Positions 1-7,634 of a DNA stretch of 26,870 nucleotides are shown piece after piece. Under the pieces are notes generated by a model. That model saw only the letters and a program-made list of their open reading frames with translations. It did no database searches and was not told where the DNA came from. Positions within the stretch are counted from its first letter, which is position 1. Each line of letters starts with the position of its first letter. Position numbers and translations under genes: made by a program. The stretch spans positions 1 to 26,870 of the IMG/VR virus record IMGVR_UViG_3300033148_010428. One strand, 5' to 3'. The DNA comes from a virus.

Positions 1-153
1 TTGAATCAAGACCCCGCGGCTATTCTCGCAACTTTTAAGTTTTAGTTTTCCTTCCATCAATAAGCTCCTTATTATCGACCGTAAGGCGGTTGAGATTTTT
101 TCATTCATTTCACAATATCCGTTATCGGGAATAGCCGCGGGGTCTTGATTCAA
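1..153. repeat. 25-bp perfect inverted repeat at the window edge
   Basis: Bases 1-25 are the exact reverse complement of bases 129-153, with a 103-base spacer. The repeat reaches base 1, so it may continue outside. It lies inside the radical SAM frame, which stays open through both arms. A contig that begins exactly in such a repeat suggests either a fold-back or assembly artefact or a genuine recombination or inversion site. The sequence alone does not decide. Confidence 0.9.
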
Positions 154-1140
154 AGCCATGTTTGTAGCGAAACATCTGTTGCAGGAGAACACCTTGCAAT
201 TAAGGCACTTAACAGCTTTCTGCCGCATCCCGCTTATTTTCTTAAACGCCTCGCTTGTCTCATCAATGCCTTTCCATACATCTCCCAGGCAAAAATCGTA
301 TTTCTTCGAATAGGCAACAAACCTGTGGCAGGGATATATCCTGCCTTCAGTTGAAACCCCGATCAAAAACTCACCGGCCCGACAGCCTCTCTGCCGATTA
401 AATGAATTATTGACGATACGCTCCAGAGAGTTGTGAAGATAGTTGAAATATTGCTTATGTCCATTGCGATAATACAGCTCAATACATTTCTTTAACTCAC
501 TCACAAAATCACTGATCACTTCATCATTCCAATCGCCTTCTACAATAGGCGTAAGGTTCGTAACTGGAACCCCAAAGGAAAGCATTGCTTCAAAATCTTT
601 TGATAACGACTTTATGTTATCAGGCGTAACGGTCATGCGCACACCGACACTTTGAAAAACCTCTCGTATTTTCTTTATGTTTCCGGCAATAACTTTATAG
701 CTCCCCTTATCATTGGCAAATACCCTGTTGGCATTATGGGTTTCCTCACAGCCGTCAAGAGATATCTGAAAATGCCAGTTGAAATTATTGTACGGCCGTA
801 TACTTTTAAAATAATCTATCATTTCATCAGTCAACACTGTTCCGTTTGAAAGGATATGAACACCTGCTTTAAAGTTCAGTTTGTCACAGATAGTGTGCAG
901 ATAATCTATGCCCGCTTTAACTGTGGGGAAGTTGAGAAGAGGCTCTCCGCCGAAGAACGTAAACGTTAAATTTTCAAACGGGCGGGTAAACATTTCCTTT
1001 TCGTAATGTCTTACAAGCCAATCAATAGTCTGGCGCATAGTTTCCGGTGACATATCACCGGTACGGTTTTCCTCATAGCAGTATTTACACTTAAGGTTGC
1101 ATTTATTAGTTACAAAAATATAAGCTGATTTCGGTTTCAT
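1..1140 (-). CDS. Radical SAM/SPASM-domain maturase, 3' end cut by window edge
   Basis: The frame stays open from ATG at 1140 to base 1 (380 codons, no stop seen). It carries the radical SAM signature CNLKCKYC (Cys14, Cys18, Cys21), the SAM-binding GGEP (residues 64-67), and a C-terminal SPASM-type cysteine set (Cys253, 271, 284, 312, 315, 320, 323, 343) expected to hold auxiliary iron-sulfur clusters. Known SPASM enzymes modify ribosomally made peptides, for example by thioether or C-C bonds, or act as sulfatase maturases. A GGAG site lies inside the end of the upstream gene and only one base separates that gene's TAA from this ATG, so translation is probably coupled. The natural substrate is inferred to be the Cys/Thr-rich protein encoded at 1142-1717. 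The last eight codons lie in an inverted repeat (bases 1-25), so the true C-terminus is uncertain. The family call is secure; the substrate is inference. Confidence 0.93.
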   Translation of the reverse strand, partial: MKPKSAYIFVTNKCNLKCKYCYEENRTGDMSPETMRQTIDWLVRHYEKEMFTRPFENLTFTFFGGEPLLNFPTVKAGIDYLHTICDKLNFKAGVHILSNGTVLTDEMIDYFKSIRPYNNFNWHFQISLDGCEETHNANRVFANDKGSYKVIAGNIKKIREVFQSVGVRMTVTPDNIKSLSKDFEAMLSFGVPVTNLTPIVEGDWNDEVISDFVSELKKCIELYYRNGHKQYFNYLHNSLERIVNNSFNRQRGCRAGEFLIGVSTEGRIYPCHRFVAYSKKYDFCLGDVWKGIDETSEAFKKISGMRQKAVKCLNCKVFSCNRCFATNMALNQDPAAIPDNGYCEMNEKISTALRSIIRSLLMEGKLKLKSCENSRGVLIQ

Positions 1141-1141
1141 T

Positions 1142-1717
1142 TTAATCTCCACAATCACATTCACTGCAACACTGCTCCTGGCAAGTACACGTACAGGTAC
1201 AAGTGCATGTGCAGGTGCAAGTACAGGTGCATTCACACTCACAGCAGACTATATGCGTATGAGCCGCCAGGCTTTCCAAATGGCTTCTTAATTCTTCATG
1301 CGCCGATGCCTTAACCCATGTAACCAGCGCGGTAACAGGATCATCTTCGAAACTAAATCCCGGATTATAAATATCCGAATTTACGCCATATGCCGGTACA
1401 TAATGATTATGGCCATCAAAATCCTTAATAAAACCTATGATTTCATTCGTATGCGACGCCTTCGGCGGAGTTTCATCTACAACAAGCTGAGCATTCGATT
1501 CAGCCCAGGCGACCGCTACATCAGGCAACTCAGCGTTTGAATTATTTCCATTAAATACATGATAATGGCCGTCCAAAGCTTCCAAAGCCGCTCTCAGCTC
1601 CACAATATGCGTCTTTTTAACAGGCGTCACATCCTGAACCAGGGGATTATCTGTCCACGCTACGGGGACAGGATTCCCTCCTGAATCTTTCGGGGGCCCG
1701 CTTGTATAATTTCCCAT
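1142..1717 (-). CDS. Tail-locus protein with three HxH repeats and a (Thr-Cys)8 C-terminal tail; putative rSAM substrate
   Basis: The product has 191 residues and matches no family I recognise. Residues 21-157 hold three related units of about 50 residues, each with a His, a helix-like ELRxxLExL segment and an HxH pair: His37/51/53 (HYH), His89/103/105 (HNH) and His140/153/155 (HTH). All 16 cysteines lie in the last 34 residues: CC-E-C-E-C, then eight Thr-Cys pairs (residues 164-179), then QEQCC and ECDC. The Thr and Cys codons in the repeat vary synonymously, so the protein pattern is selected rather than being a fresh slippage product. GAGGAAG lies before the ATG. It sits distal to the tail-tip and fibre genes, and the next gene is a radical SAM/SPASM enzyme one base away. 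I infer a virion or tail-surface protein whose Cys/Thr tail is crosslinked, or is metal-binding. It could instead be a RiPP-like product unrelated to the virion. Confidence 0.88.
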   Translation of the reverse strand: MGNYTSGPPKDSGGNPVPVAWTDNPLVQDVTPVKKTHIVELRAALEALDGHYHVFNGNNSNAELPDVAVAWAESNAQLVVDETPPKASHTNEIIGFIKDFDGHNHYVPAYGVNSDIYNPGFSFEDDPVTALVTWVKASAHEELRSHLESLAAHTHIVCCECECTCTCTCTCTCTCTCTCQEQCCSECDCGD

Positions 1718-1728
1718 ATTTCTTCCTC

Positions 1729-2301
1729 TTAAGCGTACACCGCTCTTGGCGGAGTGTTTTCAAATCTTGAATTAGCGTTGTTATATCTGAGTGTTTGTCC
1801 ATCCTGAACCGTATCAAGGTGTACGGGTATAGTCTCGTAGAAACCTCTGGCACCGGCGCCGTTAGTCCCGTAATATTTAGTATTTCCCGGCGAAGTCGCG
1901 CCGCCTTCCAGTTTCCCTGAACCCACACCGCCGTCTTTTAATTCCAGCTTATCCGTTCCTGAAATCTGAAAGACACCGGTCTCAATTAACCCGTCCAGGT
2001 ATTCCGGTGTAGTATCGCTTACATCAGCTTTTAATTTGTTTGGCGAATTCTCTGCAGGTAAAACTCCTGCCGCTGACGGCACGTTCATAAGGCCCGTGAG
2101 AGCCGAACCATTGACCTTATTAGCCGTGGCAATCTGAGCGAGTTTTGTGTCTTCAATGCCAGCACCGGGGGATACCTTCGCGTTTGTAATCTGCAAATTA
2201 GGATCCGTACCAAGTTCTATAGCGTCCCAGTTTGCCCGGCAGGCGGGCGGAAAGTTTATCAAAAGCATATCATTTTCCGGTGTCGTCTTGTCCCAGGCCA
2301 T
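1729..2301 (-). CDS. Putative tail fibre/appendage protein
   Basis: This 190-residue protein opens with MAWDKTTPENDMLLINFPP and continues with low-complexity, Asn/Thr/Gly-rich sequence. Blocks such as GTDPNLQITNAKV and IEDTKLAQI resemble the repeating shaft of trimeric phage fibres. It has no cysteine-rich or enzymatic motif; one Cys lies near residue 21. A strong AAGGAGGTG precedes ATG 2301. It overlaps the upstream 92-residue gene by 32 bases and ends 11 bases before the HxH/Cys-rich gene, so the two are probably translated together. A fibre or adaptor role is inferred from composition and from position after the J-like gene; no receptor-binding domain is recognisable. Confidence 0.6.
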   Translation of the reverse strand: MAWDKTTPENDMLLINFPPACRANWDAIELGTDPNLQITNAKVSPGAGIEDTKLAQIATANKVNGSALTGLMNVPSAAGVLPAENSPNKLKADVSDTTPEYLDGLIETGVFQISGTDKLELKDGGVGSGKLEGGATSPGNTKYYGTNGAGARGFYETIPVHLDTVQDGQTLRYNNANSRFENTPPRAVYA

Positions 2302-2548
2302 CGGGCACCTCCTTATTTTTGTATGTTTGAGCGACTTTATTCATATCGTATAACTCAATGCCATGCTCCCTGAGAGTCTCAATCCAGCAAACATCATGCA
2401 TGAACAAATTCTGCGCGTAATTATACGCCTGCTCAATACAGGTAAAAACCATCGGTCTCTTGCGGGGTGTTCTTAAAACAATGTCACCTTTAACCGTTAC
2501 ATAGGCCATGTTCTCAGGGATCTTTTGTTTGCATCTATGGCAGTTCAT
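2270..2548 (-). CDS. Hypothetical small protein with N-terminal CxxC
   Basis: This 92-residue protein starts MNCHRCKQKIP, so it has a Cys3-x2-Cys6 knuckle at its start and further cysteines near residues 37 and 53, which could complete a zinc site. I do not recognise the family. It overlaps its upstream neighbour by 14 bases and the downstream fibre-like gene by 32 bases, typical of packed phage cistrons. A role in tail-tip assembly is only a guess from position. Confidence 0.6.
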   Translation of the reverse strand: MNCHRCKQKIPENMAYVTVKGDIVLRTPRKRPMVFTCIEQAYNYAQNLFMHDVCWIETLREHGIELYDMNKVAQTYKNKEVPDGLGQDDTGK

Positions 2549-2762
2549 CAGTTATAACCTCGCTTTTTTTTGCGTGTTTAATCAATTTTTCTATCAGTCC
2601 GTTAAGTGCCGGTTTGCTGAAACCGGCGTTCCTGATCCCAACGCTCTTAGTCTTGCCAATCGTACCGCCATCATTGACCTTATAGAGGATCACTCCATTG
2701 GTAAATTTGCCTTCCACGAACTCAATAATAATTTTGTTTGGTATTAATTTCTTTGCCATCAT
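2535..2762 (-). CDS. Hypothetical small basic tail-region protein
   Basis: This 75-residue, lysine-rich protein begins MMAKKLIPNKIIIEFVEGKF and follows the J-like gene's stop by five bases. Its predicted pattern is short beta strands then a helix. It has no recognised domain. The tight spacing and overlap with the next gene support a real cistron of the tail operon. Confidence 0.6.
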   Translation of the reverse strand: MMAKKLIPNKIIIEFVEGKFTNGVILYKVNDGGTIGKTKSVGIRNAGFSKPALNGLIEKLIKHAKKSEVITDELP

Positions 2763-2767
2763 AACTC

Positions 2768-5575
2768 CTATATCCCGTGACTATGCCAGTCAAAGGTTCC
2801 TGTTTGCGCCACTCCCTGGGCGTTGTATAACTTGACCGTAAATCCCGTTGTTGACTTACCGGCAAATTGCGAATAAATGCCGGAGCCGCTTGTTATCTCA
2901 ATATGAACGCTCGGTTCTTCATGAAATATTTCCGTAAAAAAGATTTCTTTACCGTCATTCGCAACCGTAACTGTATCAGTACCGTGTTCGTCTATATCCG
3001 GAAGATCACCGAAATAACTCAATGTCGAACAGGTAATATAGTCACCTAAATTCTCCCTGGATAAAGTCATCTCGATTTGAAAATATCTGCAGTAATAATC
3101 ACCCGGCTGGTAAACTTCCCAGTCACTCCAGACAATGTTATCTTCAGACATCCTTATCCTGAAACCGGCCGCTCTGAGCGTTTCCTGTCCGGTAAACCGG
3201 TATGTTGTGCTGTCGTTAAACCTGGAAACACCGTCACTGTTAAAGCGTCTCCCTGTAGATATCGAAGCAATAACGTCAACCCCGACATAAACGGTAGCCA
3301 CATAACCAAAATCCCTTACAGGCGCTGTATAGGTCCCCGAAAACTCGCCGTCTGAAATGATCAGGGTACCGCCGACCTTTTCAAGGTTTAATAGTGTTCC
3401 AAGCCAGTCAGGATGTTCTTCAAATTCAGCGATAATATTACGAAAAGGAATAGTGCTTACCGTAACTATCGCTTCTTTCGCGTTATCTGAATAATTGCCT
3501 GAGGTATCAAGGGCTTTGATCCAATAGCTCTGTTCAACGCCCATTTTCACATCCGTGGTCAAAAACGAGGTTCCCTGCTGAAAGGTAATAAACTCTCCGC
3601 TGTCCCAATCCTCACCACGTCTGATTTCGTAACCCCATACATCAACATCACTTATCGCTGTCCAGCCAAAATAGATCATGTCTCTGTTTTGATTAACCAA
3701 AAAGGAAGTAACATCCGTTGGCGGCGCGGCTTTACCGACAACAGTGATTTCCTGTTCAGGTGAAGTATTGAACGCGCCTTCTTCGTCCATATCCGTGACC
3801 GCCACAACTTTGACCTTATATGTGTAGTTGGAAATAATATCCCCGAGTATCTGAAAATGCGTGCCGGTGGTTTCGCCTCGAAGGCCCCAGCTGGCTCCGT
3901 CATTATCACTTAGATATATTCTGGCCTTGGCGTAGGTTTTTACGAAATATGATGCCGCGTCCGGTTTATCGAACCAAACATCAATAGTATTCTCAATTGT
4001 ACCGTCAGCTTTTTTAACGATGGCTTCAGTCAGGTTTAGATTTTCAACATTTGGGATTTCAGTTGAAAGCGAAGAGTAGTTGCTTTCGGGCAGTATAATA
4101 TCCGAATCGTCATACACATTCTCGTTATACTCTAATGCCTGTATCCGGCATTCATTGGTTCCCTGCCTTTGAATAGAAACCACTCTGAAATCTTTCTTAA
4201 TTTTGTTTGTTTCGCCGATAGCGTATACATCAAAGGCCTGAGGCGTATTCGCAAAAGCCTCACACTCAATCTCTGTATAACTTCCCATAGGAGAAGTAAT
4301 ATTTTTCTCCTCAATCGTATCGTCGGAAAACCTGACCTGAATCTTGTAGGATTTGCCGTCTTCAATAACCATTGTACGGTCAAGTTTAATCAACGTCGCG
4401 GTCGATCCTGACTGCACACGCCCCGAAAAACCCCACTGCGGCACATCATGAGAAATTGAAATAATGTCTCCTGCCTGACAGGCGATAGCGTCAATCCCGG
4501 CCCTGAAAGCGATTGTACGGTTAATATACTTTGCGACCTTAAGCGCGTATCTCCCGGCCCGAATAGCATAGCTTAGGCGAGTAGTGAAAAGACGAATTTG
4601 ACTCTTGCGCATTGGATCCCCGGCGGCCAAAGCATCCTCGTCAATATAAGAAACCGTCTCCTGGCGGTATCCTTTATCTTTATCCATAAACTGAATTTCA
4701 ATAACATTAGGGATTTCTTTCATCGTCTTCCAGCTCTGGGCGAAACTACCTTCAATGATATTGCCCATACCGAAAAGTTGCGTTGGATTGGTAGCTTTAT
4801 CTATCTTAAACGACACTCCGCCAGCCGAATACACCGGCATAGCGTTGAATGTAGCGCATAACTGTATCAGCACATCCAGTGCCTTTGAGTTTGAATCGAT
4901 AACAACATCCATCCGAAATCGCTTCTCAAAACCGCCTTTGCCGTCAGCTACTTTTTTTTCACAGTAGCGTGACATTTCGAGTAAAGACGCGTTGTCCAGG
5001 TTGTCTGATGATATAAATTCACCCAGGCCGTAGCGGTTGTTAATTATAAAATCTCTTAAACACCACACAGGATTTGCCGAGTATTTTCCGGTAAAAGTCG
5101 ATCCGTCCCACGAAAGAAGTGTATCGTCCGAAAGCAATCTGTAATCGGTGCCGTCCCAATAATAATCTTCCCAGTCAACCGGCGTTCCGGCATTACGGAT
5201 ATCCGGAACCGATACCTGTTTACCCTTAACAACGCATGTTATATTAGGCATTGATCCTGATAACTGATCCGTTGCCAGAAGTTTAATACCTAAAAGGGCA
5301 GTGTTGGGATACCTGAGGTCATCTGTTTTAATCTCATCAATCTGAAACCACATAAGATCGCCTTGTTTTAAGGGATCAAGTGAAGAATCCTCAGACGTTC
5401 GTGTTATCCGAATATCGTATTGTCCAGGAGTTAAGCCCTCTTTGCGAAAGATCCTGCGAACAGTCGATCTCGATTTTCCGGAAATTGTGGTTTCACCTAA
5501 ATCGATATAAACTGGATCTGTATGCAGTTTATATTCAACACGATAGGTGACAATGCGGGTTGTCCTTTGTAAGGT
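2768..5575 (-). CDS. J-like tail tip/host-specificity protein, C-terminal portion (split by frameshift)
   Basis: This open frame of 935 codons has its first ATG at 5353, but the homologous protein clearly starts further upstream. The segment before the ATG reads IVTYRVEYKLHTDPVYIDLG and then GQYDIRITRT, a typical continuation of the J/TipJ family. Downstream are the conserved YPNTALLGI block, a distal-tail-like core, and fibronectin type III-like beta modules (for example around PPTDVTSFLVNQNRDMIYFGW). The C-terminus ends in a small beta domain. The family forms the central tail-tip hub and contacts the host receptor. The N-terminal portion is in another frame at 5535-6287. Joined, they give about 1,175 residues, close to lambda J plus a small domain. 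The frames overlap between 5535 and 5578, and a one-base change near 5550-5565 would join them. It could be a sequence error or a disabling mutation. Confidence 0.85.
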   Translation of the reverse strand, partial: TLQRTTRIVTYRVEYKLHTDPVYIDLGETTISGKSRSTVRRIFRKEGLTPGQYDIRITRTSEDSSLDPLKQGDLMWFQIDEIKTDDLRYPNTALLGIKLLATDQLSGSMPNITCVVKGKQVSVPDIRNAGTPVDWEDYYWDGTDYRLLSDDTLLSWDGSTFTGKYSANPVWCLRDFIINNRYGLGEFISSDNLDNASLLEMSRYCEKKVADGKGGFEKRFRMDVVIDSNSKALDVLIQLCATFNAMPVYSAGGVSFKIDKATNPTQLFGMGNIIEGSFAQSWKTMKEIPNVIEIQFMDKDKGYRQETVSYIDEDALAAGDPMRKSQIRLFTTRLSYAIRAGRYALKVAKYINRTIAFRAGIDAIACQAGDIISISHDVPQWGFSGRVQSGSTATLIKLDRTMVIEDGKSYKIQVRFSDDTIEEKNITSPMGSYTEIECEAFANTPQAFDVYAIGETNKIKKDFRVVSIQRQGTNECRIQALEYNENVYDDSDIILPESNYSSLSTEIPNVENLNLTEAIVKKADGTIENTIDVWFDKPDAASYFVKTYAKARIYLSDNDGASWGLRGETTGTHFQILGDIISNYTYKVKVVAVTDMDEEGAFNTSPEQEITVVGKAAPPTDVTSFLVNQNRDMIYFGWTAISDVDVWGYEIRRGEDWDSGEFITFQQGTSFLTTDVKMGVEQSYWIKALDTSGNYSDNAKEAIVTVSTIPFRNIIAEFEEHPDWLGTLLNLEKVGGTLIISDGEFSGTYTAPVRDFGYVATVYVGVDVIASISTGRRFNSDGVSRFNDSTTYRFTGQETLRAAGFRIRMSEDNIVWSDWEVYQPGDYYCRYFQIEMTLSRENLGDYITCSTLSYFGDLPDIDEHGTDTVTVANDGKEIFFTEIFHEEPSVHIEITSGSGIYSQFAGKSTTGFTVKLYNAQGVAQTGTFDWHSHGI

Positions 5576-6287
5576 TTACATTGACAGGATAAAGGTTGTG
5601 CAGATCCTCAAAATTCGGGATCAATGACTGATTGTTGGCGCCATGCCTTTCAGTTACGCTTATCCCGCTGAAATTGCCGATAGGATTGCTGTTTATCTTG
5701 ATATCGTCTATGGACTCGATTATACCTTCACATAAAGACAAAAGAACATTGAGGTAATTCTTATCACCATCGTCCCATATGTACTGGTTAATAATATTTC
5801 CGCCGATCTTATGTTCGCCGTATACAACCGCAACCGGTACACCTACTTCCTGAATCGTCTGAACACCATCCCAGCCGTATGTGGGCGAGCCTTCATCAAG
5901 TCCGCCTGTCGGCCCGGCCCCTAAATTAAAGTCAGGCATTCTCGGCTGGTTCATGTATTGATATATTGAATACCCCATGGACAGCACAAAGAAAGTGAAC
6001 AGAAAAGGGTGAGCAACGGCTACAGCCCACACGGCTGAAACAATCGCTGAAATCACAGCAACAACAGGAGCCTTAACCTCAGGGATAATCGTAATCTCAT
6101 CATCTTGTTCAATACGCGCGTCAAGGTCTTTGACTCTCTTGCCGGTAACAATAACCCGCTTGTCTTTATAATCAAATCCCGAAACATCAAGATGGCCTCG
6201 CAGAGTCTTGTCTCTTGAATATGAAACTTCCAAGGTTTTAGCTTCGTTTAATTTGAAAGGATTATTTATGTTTCGTACAGTTACCAT
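5535..6287 (-). CDS. gpI/J-like tail tip protein, N-terminal portion (split by frameshift)
   Basis: The start chosen is ATG 6287. It overlaps the end of the NlpC/P60 gene by seven bases and has AAGGAA upstream; an earlier ATG at 6332 lacks support. Residues about 1-75 look like the small beta-grasp domain found in lambda gpI. A hydrophobic stretch follows (VAVISAIVSAVWAVAVAHP and on), then the TipJ N-terminal region with PTYGWDGVQTIQEVGVPVAV and the YGEHKIGG motif. The protein then runs out of frame, ending in CHLSC, where homologues would continue directly into the sequence encoded at 2768-5575. The gpI and J functions therefore appear fused in one gene in this phage, then interrupted by a single-base frameshift. 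Confidence 0.85.
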   Translation of the reverse strand: MVTVRNINNPFKLNEAKTLEVSYSRDKTLRGHLDVSGFDYKDKRVIVTGKRVKDLDARIEQDDEITIIPEVKAPVVAVISAIVSAVWAVAVAHPFLFTFFVLSMGYSIYQYMNQPRMPDFNLGAGPTGGLDEGSPTYGWDGVQTIQEVGVPVAVVYGEHKIGGNIINQYIWDDGDKNYLNVLLSLCEGIIESIDDIKINSNPIGNFSGISVTERHGANNQSLIPNFEDLHNLYPVNVNLTKDNPHCHLSC

Positions 6288-6781
6288 CTTATTTTCCTTA
6301 AGCGATAAAAGCCTTCCGTTCTTTTGCTCCAAGCCTCATCGTCAAGCCTTGAAACCACCACGCCTTGTCTGGGGCAGTGGATAAACTTCCTGTTTTTTAA
6401 AACAATGCCCGCATGGTTAGCCACGCCTCTTGAGTTTAAAAACAATACACCGTCCAGAGTTTGCGGAACGTCAACTTTTTTCCAGTCGTTCTCATAATTC
6501 TCTCTGAAATAATCCCTGCCTCTTAATCCCCAGATCTTCTCATATTCCAAATCTTCGACATCAAATAACTTAAATCCCATGTCCGCGTATACCAATTTAA
6601 GGAACCCCCAACAGTCCAGGCCTGCCAATGTCCTGCCCCTGTGCAGATAGGGAATACCCAGATACTTATCCGTAATCAGCTTCTCTACATGATGTATATC
6701 CGTCTTGTCGGCACCGAAGGAAAAGCCCCGAACCTCTGATAATTGTTCAGTTGTTTGCATCTTTGCTGTGTCTTGTCGCAT
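6281..6781 (-). CDS. NlpC/P60 tail assembly peptidase (gpK-like)
   Basis: The protein is an NlpC/P60-fold cysteine peptidase of the lambda K type, expected to work at the tail tip in cell-wall passage or tip assembly. The catalytic Cys lies in GLDCWGF and the catalytic His in NHAGIVL; a later FIHC block fits the family. The reading frame is open upstream to an ATG at 6808. I chose ATG 6781 because AGCGGA lies six bases before it; ATG 6760 is another option. All three starts overlap the L-like gene considerably (76-124 bases), and no start codon exists just after that gene's stop, so the true start is uncertain. The lambda N-terminal JAB-like domain is absent or unrecognised. Confidence 0.85.
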   Translation of the reverse strand: MRQDTAKMQTTEQLSEVRGFSFGADKTDIHHVEKLITDKYLGIPYLHRGRTLAGLDCWGFLKLVYADMGFKLFDVEDLEYEKIWGLRGRDYFRENYENDWKKVDVPQTLDGVLFLNSRGVANHAGIVLKNRKFIHCPRQGVVVSRLDDEAWSKRTEGFYRLRKIRW

Positions 6782-7296
6782 GTTATTTCCGCTCCCGCGT
6801 ATCCGCATTCTGTGGATTTAAACTTCCAACTGCAGTAGTTTCTCGCGTACCTGCGTGCCGGAAGATCCATACCTAAAACGTCAAATTTGCTCGTCAGCGT
6901 GAACTCGACGTTGCTCTGATCCGCTGTGTAATTATCAATATAAAAAATATCGTCGATATACGCGTCCGGATCGACTAACTGATCCGCCCAGACCGTACGA
7001 ATAATGACCTTTTTGCCCCTGAAATCGTACTGTTCCAGATAAAGCTGAATAAGCCTTGATATATTTGCCAGCCGCACTTTTACCTGATCGATCTGCCCCT
7101 GATTATTTTCTCCGGTAAACTCGTGCGTAATGGGGAAACGGGTATAGGTCACGGCATTATATACAACATCTTCGTCATATCCGGCTAAATGCAGATCATT
7201 TGACCCGTCGTAATCTTCTATTATGTATAAGAAGACCGGACGGTTTTCCTGTTTCGCTTTTTCATTTTTAAATGTCGCGTCAATATCTCTCGGCAT
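6685..7296 (-). CDS. Minor tail protein L-like
   Basis: This 203-residue protein matches the lambda gpL/TipL pattern: an N-terminal beta-rich region (YIIEDYDGSNDLHLAGYDED, TRFPITHEF) and a C-terminal module with four cysteines in YCSWKF, TECGY, ITCDK and RCKQL, followed by RFGAFPSVPTRR. Lambda gpL is known to hold a 4Fe-4S cluster through C-terminal cysteines, and the spacing here fits. It sits between M-like and K-like genes as in lambda. Its start ATG overlaps the stop of the M-like gene by one base. Confidence 0.87.
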   Translation of the reverse strand: MPRDIDATFKNEKAKQENRPVFLYIIEDYDGSNDLHLAGYDEDVVYNAVTYTRFPITHEFTGENNQGQIDQVKVRLANISRLIQLYLEQYDFRGKKVIIRTVWADQLVDPDAYIDDIFYIDNYTADQSNVEFTLTSKFDVLGMDLPARRYARNYCSWKFKSTECGYAGAEITCDKTQQRCKQLNNYQRFGAFPSVPTRRIYIM

Positions 7297-7634
7297 TACT
7301 TGACCTCTCTTAAATTAAGTTCAAAATCATAAAGCTGATATGACTTCATAGCGAATTTGAAACTATCGTCAACAAACCTGACGGTGTATTCCACTGAGTC
7401 ATTTGAATTAGTCCATGTGAAGCTGGCAAAAGCTCCATACTTGCTGATAAAGAAATCTTTTACAGCGTTCATCTCTGTTAATGTTCTTGTCCTGAACCTC
7501 AGCGTCCATTTTCTGATGGGATTTTCCCATTTACGTCTCCTCTGCTCAACACCGCTTTCAAACTCTGAAATCAATGTTTTATATTCAACAGTTTCTTCGA
7601 TAACAAAATCGGGTTTAAAATTAAAATCGCTCAT
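7296..7634 (-). CDS. Minor tail protein M-like
   Basis: The product has 112 residues, almost the length of lambda gpM (about 109). It has the family's layout: an N-terminal FKPDFVIEETVEYKT segment, central RKWTLRFRTRT, and a C-terminal beta strand with YQLYDFELNLREV. It acts at the tail tip next to the L-like protein. It shares a four-base overlap with the tape-measure gene upstream and one base with the L-like gene downstream. Confidence 0.83.
   Translation of the reverse strand: MSDFNFKPDFVIEETVEYKTLISEFESGVEQRRRKWENPIRKWTLRFRTRTLTEMNAVKDFFISKYGAFASFTWTNSNDSVEYTVRFVDDSFKFAMKSYQLYDFELNLREVK

Noticed and set aside
1647-1928. 93-codon minus-strand frame across the fibre/Cys-rich junction
   Set aside because: It is a shadow of two better-supported genes, with atypical composition.
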